Assembly: GCA_945869725.1 (NCBI GenBank)
Contig: CAMBPO010000073.1
Span: forward strand, 1-10,685
DNA: 10,685 nucleotides
Direction: 5' to 3'
DNA from: Klebsiella pneumoniae
Lineage (GTDB): Bacteria; Pseudomonadota; Gammaproteobacteria; Pseudomonadales; Pseudohongiellaceae
Below the pieces are notes generated by a model, which was not told the origin of the DNA, searched no databases, and worked only from the letters and a program-made list of their open reading frames with translations. Positions 7,047 through 10,685 of the stretch are shown here, one piece after another (position 1 is the first letter of the stretch; every line of letters begins with the position of its first letter). The translations under genes and the position numbers were made by a program.

Positions 7047-8897
7047 ATGATGACTGCTGACAAAACAAAGAATAACCATGCATCGTGGATTTTTCCGCTG
7101 AACGTGTACGCCAGTCTGTTACAGACACTGTCAGGACAGTCGCCCTGGCTGGTTTACGGCGAAATGTCTGCTCAGGAATTGGAAGGATTGCAAGGTCTGC
7201 CTGCCTCTGCAACAGGGCTGGTCAGTCGCGCGGACGCCTTGATCGCGGCGCAGCACAAACGGGTGCAGCGGATGCTAGCTACGGTTCAGCCACCGCCTGC
7301 GCACTCCGAGGCTGCCTCCCGTGTTCTGGAAGTGGGTTGTGGCAGCGGTGAGCTGGTCGGCATGTTGTTATCCAGAGGCCTGGACGCCATCGGCATTGAT
7401 TGCAGCGAAGCGGCGCTGGCCAGCAGCACCTTGCCAAAGACGAATGTGCAGCTGTTTAGCTGTCGCTCGTTACAGGAATTCACGGACAGCGCTGGTTTTG
7501 ATGTGCTGATTTTTCATAACAGCGCACGTTATTTCCTGCCATTGACCTTGTTTTATAAAACACTGACGTTGCTCAGGCCGGGCGGACAACTGCTGATCTG
7601 TGATGAGTTTGTTGTCAATCATGCAGATAACCGGACTGCTCAGCCCTTGCCGATGCTGGAGCATGTATTGGCGTTGGCGAAACGGACCGGCTTTGAATGT
7701 GAGTTGCATGAAGATCTCACGGCGGATACTCATCGTTTTCAGCAGGTGTTGACCGCAACTGTAACGGGAATGAGGGATCAGCTTCCTGCATTGACTGGTG
7801 TAAGTCACGCAGCAATAGATCAGTTAATTGTTGATCTGAACGATGAGACTTTCGCCAGTGCCCACGGTTATCGCAAACATGTACTGTTAAGTTTGCGGGC
7901 ACCCAAGATTCCCGTGATCACGGCAGTTCAACAACCTGACCCGGTGTTTCTGCGCAGCGCTGCCGATTTACCGCCCGAGGCGTACCGGCAAGTATTCGAA
8001 GCCAGCTTTTCTGCGCCGTTTGATGCTGACGTGTGGGCATGGAAGTATCACTGCGGTAAAGGTGCATCGGTGGTGGCAGAACGTGGTGGGCTGGCAATTG
8101 CACATTACGGGGGTGTGGTGCGCGATATCCTGTATTTCTCGCAACCGTGCAAGGCTGTACAGATTTGTGACGTGATGGTGTTGCCGGAAGAACGCGGTTT
8201 TTTCAGTCGCAACAGTTTATTTTTTAAAACCGCAGCCAGCATGCTCGAGCAGTATGCCGGTTATAACGCAGACAACCTTCTGGGTGTTGGTTTCCCTAAT
8301 CTTAAAGCCATGCACGTGGCCCTGCGCCTTGGGTTATACGAAAAAACCGATGAGTTGATGCAGATAGCACTGTCAGCCAAGGTTTCAGATGATCTTCAGC
8401 CGCGTAACAATTGGTCGGCGTTTGATGCCGCATTTGACGAGACGCTGCAAAAGGACACCGATCGTTTGTGGCAACACATGCGCAACGGTTTTGCTGATGC
8501 CATTATTGGCTTGCGAGATGCCGACTATCTGCGCTACCGGTTTTTGCAAAGACCGGGCTTGGTATACAACTGCATCAAAGTCATGCAAGGACCAGACATC
8601 AGAGCCGTGGCGTTTTGCCGTGATCATGGTGAGCGCCGCCTGTTGATGGATATCATTGCGGCACCGGAGCACCTTGAGCAGGCTTTGCTCGCTGTTCTTC
8701 AGTCAGCCCACCCGCATAAGCCGATGCATTTTTGGATAACCTCGGGTCAGCTTGGTCGCGTTATCAGTCAGACAGAGCGATACGACATTACCGCCACGGG
8801 TATTCAGATTCCCTGTAACCGCTGGAGCCCGGGGCCGCCAACAGAGCGTTTGCTAAACGCCTGGTGGTTGACTGCCGGAGACATGGATTTTCTTTAA
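7047..8897 (+). CDS. Fused SAM-dependent methyltransferase / GNAT-like acetyltransferase protein
   Basis: A 616-residue protein with two recognisable parts. The N-terminal part is a class I methyltransferase: SAM-binding motif VLEVGCGSGEL (93-103), the acidic residue of the second strand in AIGIDCSEAAL (Asp118), FDVLIFHNSARYF (151-163) and LLRPGGQLLICDEF (175-188). From about residue 300 the protein resembles GNAT acetyltransferases: FEASFSAPFDADVWAWKY (317-334), ICDVMVLPEERGFFSRNSLFF (373-393, the acyl-CoA loop region), GVGFPNLKAMHVALRLGL (413-430). The tail WWLTAGDMDFL resembles the W-x-x-T-x-G-D-x-D ending of GNAT proteins found in polysaccharide clusters. The acyl-CoA loop seems shortened compared with RGxGxA/G. 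Start ATG 7047 (or 7050) is chosen because the ATG at 7038 overlaps the TATAAT box. No signal peptide or membrane helix is seen, so it is probably cytoplasmic. Substrates are unknown. It is transcribed divergently from the redox kinase. Confidence 0.75.
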   Translation: MMTADKTKNNHASWIFPLNVYASLLQTLSGQSPWLVYGEMSAQELEGLQGLPASATGLVSRADALIAAQHKRVQRMLATVQPPPAHSEAASRVLEVGCGSGELVGMLLSRGLDAIGIDCSEAALASSTLPKTNVQLFSCRSLQEFTDSAGFDVLIFHNSARYFLPLTLFYKTLTLLRPGGQLLICDEFVVNHADNRTAQPLPMLEHVLALAKRTGFECELHEDLTADTHRFQQVLTATVTGMRDQLPALTGVSHAAIDQLIVDLNDETFASAHGYRKHVLLSLRAPKIPVITAVQQPDPVFLRSAADLPPEAYRQVFEASFSAPFDADVWAWKYHCGKGASVVAERGGLAIAHYGGVVRDILYFSQPCKAVQICDVMVLPEERGFFSRNSLFFKTAASMLEQYAGYNADNLLGVGFPNLKAMHVALRLGLYEKTDELMQIALSAKVSDDLQPRNNWSAFDAAFDETLQKDTDRLWQHMRNGFADAIIGLRDADYLRYRFLQRPGLVYNCIKVMQGPDIRAVAFCRDHGERRLLMDIIAAPEHLEQALLAVLQSAHPHKPMHFWITSGQLGRVISQTERYDITATGIQIPCNRWSPGPPTERLLNAWWLTAGDMDFL

Positions 8898-8929
8898 TGC
8901 TTTGTGCCTGCAAAAAAAATGAGCACTAA

Positions 8930-9256
8930 TCTGGGCGAGCCTGTGATTTTGAAGAGGCCGACAAGCACAATCCGATTCTGGTAGCAGAGACCTTGGTGCA
9001 TGTGGGAAGACTGTTACGACACTCTGTCAGTCCTGTTGGCAGTATGGCCTTTGATGGCGCTGATCTGACGGCACGCGTCAACGCATTGCTCCACAAACAG
9101 GAGCGTTATAAACTCCGGACATGGCAGTTAGCATTGATTACAGCGGTGTTGTGCAGCGCACTGACGGTGTCTTTAAATCCCTTGCATCATAGCGCTGAAC
9201 ATTTCATCGCTTTAGTTGACGCCGGCGGACTCAAATATTTACCCTCAGGACGCTGA
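8930..9256 (+). pseudogene. 5'-truncated remnant of an M56 (BlaR1/MecR1-like) membrane peptidase
   Basis: Read in one frame after a TAA at 8927-8929, this encodes about 108 residues: a stretch starting GRACDFEEADKHNPILVAETLVHVGRLL, then AFDGADLTARVNALLHKQE, then a membrane helix (RTWQLALITAVLCSALTVSL). This order (ACD motif, A-x-x-L-x-x-x-x-R-L, L-x-x-R-V/I-x-x-LL, helix) is how M56 antirepressor-type peptidases continue after their HExxH zinc site. The zinc site and earlier helices are absent, and the preceding gene ends only about 30 bases upstream, so there is no room for them. A TTG at 8993 could give an 87-residue product, and a small expressed single-helix protein is the alternative. 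No ribosome-binding site supports it. Family call is by pattern only. Confidence 0.5.
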
Positions 9257-9283
9257 TCGCTGACATTCGTAACACGGAGCAGT

Positions 9284-10303
9284 ATGCCTTCTCGGTTTAA
9301 CAGGTCTTTTTCGCTGGTGGCATTGCTAATGTGGGGACTATTGCCCACGGCGGTCACAGCTCAGTCTTCAGCCACAGCAACCACAAGTGCCCCAGACGAT
9401 AGCCCCGATTTGTTTGACCGCGCATTCGACAATATCGGCCAAAGCAGAACCTGGCAGTGGCTGGAATCGCGGCGCAACTATCTTTCAAGCGATGTGGGTT
9501 CCATCGGTCGTAATCTGGATGATTGGCTGGCTGGCGAAGGCATCGGTGAGCGCGCCAACGAAAGTTATGTGCGCCTGAAACTGAATCAACGCATCGGTCG
9601 CATGGATACCTATTACTCCAATATACGTCTGGGCGGCCGCATTGACTTGCCGCGCACCTCCGAGCGGTGGAAGCTGATTTTTGAGACTGAAACCACAGAA
9701 CAGAACTCACTGCGTGATCAGCGCCTGAATAACATCAACACTTCGTCATTTACAGGAGGCTTCAGTTACGAGCTGCCTGAGCGCAATGGCTGGCGTTTCA
9801 ACCATGATGTGGGAGCCAAGTCCAGCATCCCAATTGATCCCTTTTATCGCTTCCGCACCCGGTATGACACCAGTCTGGGCGAGAATTGGTTCTTTGGTCT
9901 GAGCAATCGCCTGTTCTATTATCATAATGATGGCTTTGGTCAGGATACGCGTATGTTCTTCAGCCGCGAGATCAGCACCAAGCTGAATTTCAGGGTAGAG
10001 ACGGAAGTAAACTATCGTCATAACCAGCGCTTAACGGAATTTGGCCAGTCGGTGGCGTTGTTTCAGGCGCTTGGGGATCAGGAAACGCTGACTTACGAAG
10101 TGGGTTTGATCGGTCGCAACCAGCCGTTAAAAACGGTTGATAACTACTATGCCCAAATGGTATTCCGCAAAGCAATCTATCAGGATTGGCTGGTCATGGA
10201 ACTGGTGCCGCAGTTATTGTTTGAAGATAGATATGACTGGAAAGCGGACCCGCGAGTGCAGTTGAATCTGGAAATTTACTTTTTTGAAATACCCGGAAAC
10301 TGA
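9284..10303 (+). CDS. Outer-membrane beta-barrel protein of unknown function
   Basis: This 339-residue protein has a Sec signal peptide: basic start (MPSRFNR), hydrophobic core (about 9-21) and a likely cut after Ala26 (AVTA|QSS). A short linker and a helical part (about 40-85, RAFDNIGQSRTWQWLESRR) come before a series of amphipathic beta strands with alternating aromatic and polar residues (for example YYSNIRLGGRIDL, SSFTGGFSYELP, WFFGLSNRLFYYHND, LNFRVETEVNYRHN, YYAQMVFRKAIY, VQLNLEIYFF). This is a typical transmembrane barrel pattern, although the final residues are IPGN rather than a terminal Phe. It lacks the long helices of TolC, so it is not the pump's missing channel. GGAG (9276-9279) sits four bases before the ATG. 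It is followed after eight bases by the thioesterase gene, probably cotranscribed. No family is recognised with confidence. Confidence 0.75.
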   Translation: MPSRFNRSFSLVALLMWGLLPTAVTAQSSATATTSAPDDSPDLFDRAFDNIGQSRTWQWLESRRNYLSSDVGSIGRNLDDWLAGEGIGERANESYVRLKLNQRIGRMDTYYSNIRLGGRIDLPRTSERWKLIFETETTEQNSLRDQRLNNINTSSFTGGFSYELPERNGWRFNHDVGAKSSIPIDPFYRFRTRYDTSLGENWFFGLSNRLFYYHNDGFGQDTRMFFSREISTKLNFRVETEVNYRHNQRLTEFGQSVALFQALGDQETLTYEVGLIGRNQPLKTVDNYYAQMVFRKAIYQDWLVMELVPQLLFEDRYDWKADPRVQLNLEIYFFEIPGN

Positions 10304-10311
10304 ATCAAAGT

Positions 10312-10685
10312 ATGATCCAAGCTGACAACAAACCGATTTTTATGCGCCCCGGCCACTGTGCGGGGGATTTGCTGGAAGCGCCAGCGTGGACTGTGATCGA
10401 GGAAAGCCCGGGTCTGGTTGTGATTGATGCACATATTCCTGATCAGGTCCTGAATCCCCGTCAACAGCTTTTTGGCGGCTTCACTGGTACTTATGTGGAT
10501 ATGATGGCGATTTATACTTTGCGCACACTGTATCCCAGTCGAGAAGATTGCTGGATCACTACCATCAATATGCGCATTGACTACCTGGAGCCGGTACTTG
10601 GTCCGCGGATGATCATGCGAGGGGAGTTGATCAATCAGGGACGATCAACGTCGCTGATTTCAGTGACGTTTCTGGACGGGCAGGG
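10312..10685 (+). CDS. Hotdog-fold acyl-CoA thioesterase, PaaI-like (3' truncated by window edge)
   Basis: The first 124 codons are present; the gene continues past the right edge. The hotdog signature is seen as VLNPRQQLFGGFTGTYVDMMAIYTL (about 47-71), where PaaI-type enzymes usually have N-x-x-G-x-x-HGG and a downstream Asp. Then come the strand TINMRIDYLEPV with the typical Pro-Val turn, and MRGELINQGRSTSLISVTFLDGQG. Such enzymes hydrolyse acyl-CoA thioesters in the cytoplasm. The HGG histidine is Phe here (FGG), a form also seen in YciA-type hydrolases, so the exact subfamily is open. Start ATG 10312 follows the barrel gene's stop by eight bases without a strong ribosome-binding site, suggesting coupling. 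The in-frame ATG at 10342 is an alternative start. Confidence 0.75.
   Translation, partial: MIQADNKPIFMRPGHCAGDLLEAPAWTVIEESPGLVVIDAHIPDQVLNPRQQLFGGFTGTYVDMMAIYTLRTLYPSREDCWITTINMRIDYLEPVLGPRMIMRGELINQGRSTSLISVTFLDGQ

Larger units (their letters stand above)
7011..7053. promoter_or_regulatory. Symmetric divergent start region between kinase and methyltransferase fusion
   Basis: TCATCATG (7011-7018) and CATGATGA (7046-7053) are a perfect 8-base inverted repeat that contains the start codons of both divergent genes; each gene begins ATG-ATG. Only 29 bases (7018-7046) lie between the two ATGs, so both promoters must overlap each other and probably the coding regions. No Shine-Dalgarno sequence is seen on either side. 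Confidence 0.6.

Noticed and set aside
7018..7212. N-terminal extension of the RegB-like kinase by 65 codons
   Set aside because: It would overlap the divergent gene's coding start, is not hydrophobic or family-like, and leaves the ATG-ATG at 7017/7014 as the better start.
9284..10303. The barrel gene as the TolC-type partner of the RND pump
   Set aside because: It lacks the long helical repeats of TolC proteins, is on the other strand and is far from the pump genes.
1..10685. CRISPR array, tRNA, rRNA, transposase or phage genes
   Set aside because: No regularly spaced repeats, cloverleaf, ribosomal RNA sequence or mobile-element protein was seen on either strand.

Overview
The window reads as chromosomal DNA of a Gram-negative proteobacterium, most likely a gammaproteobacterium. 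The grounds are an inner-membrane RND pump with its periplasmic adaptor, an outer-membrane beta-barrel protein with a Sec signal peptide, and a RegB/RegA (PrrBA, RoxSR, ActSR) redox two-component system. This is inferred from protein families only; no rRNA or other phylogenetic marker is present. No tRNA, rRNA, CRISPR array, transposase or phage gene was found.

Layout from left to right. Bases 1-396 (+) hold the 3' end of a BatA-like membrane protein. It converges on a large leftward block, and the two are separated by a strong bidirectional hairpin terminator (437-482). Just before the terminator lies a small 12-bp tandem repeat that copies the gene's own stop region. The leftward block, read from right to left, is a regB-like sensor kinase (7017-5680) and a regA-like response regulator (5683-5135), then a 356-bp regulatory gap, then an RND adaptor (4778-3657) and an RND permease (3660-496). 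Both gene pairs are joined by ATGA stop/start overlaps. The gap holds a perfect 9-bp inverted repeat whose outer halves are GCGAC and GTCGC. That matches the half-site type known for RegA/PrrA regulators and lies 82-116 bases upstream of the adaptor start. The simplest model is that this redox two-component system directly controls the neighbouring pump.

Rightward genes start from a very tight divergent junction. The ATG of the kinase and the ATG of the next rightward gene are 29 bp apart and lie inside a perfect 8-bp inverted repeat, with -10-like boxes placed so that both mRNAs could be leaderless. The rightward gene (7047-8897) encodes an apparent fusion of a SAM-dependent methyltransferase with a GNAT acetyltransferase-like domain. 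It is followed by a 5'-truncated remnant of what looks like an M56 (BlaR1-type) peptidase (8930-9256), an outer-membrane beta-barrel protein of unknown function (9284-10303), and the start of a hotdog-fold (PaaI-like) thioesterase that runs off the right edge.

The most interesting points are the redox-sensor/efflux pairing with its candidate operator, the symmetric and possibly leaderless divergent start, and the methyltransferase-GNAT fusion encoded across from the sensor kinase.
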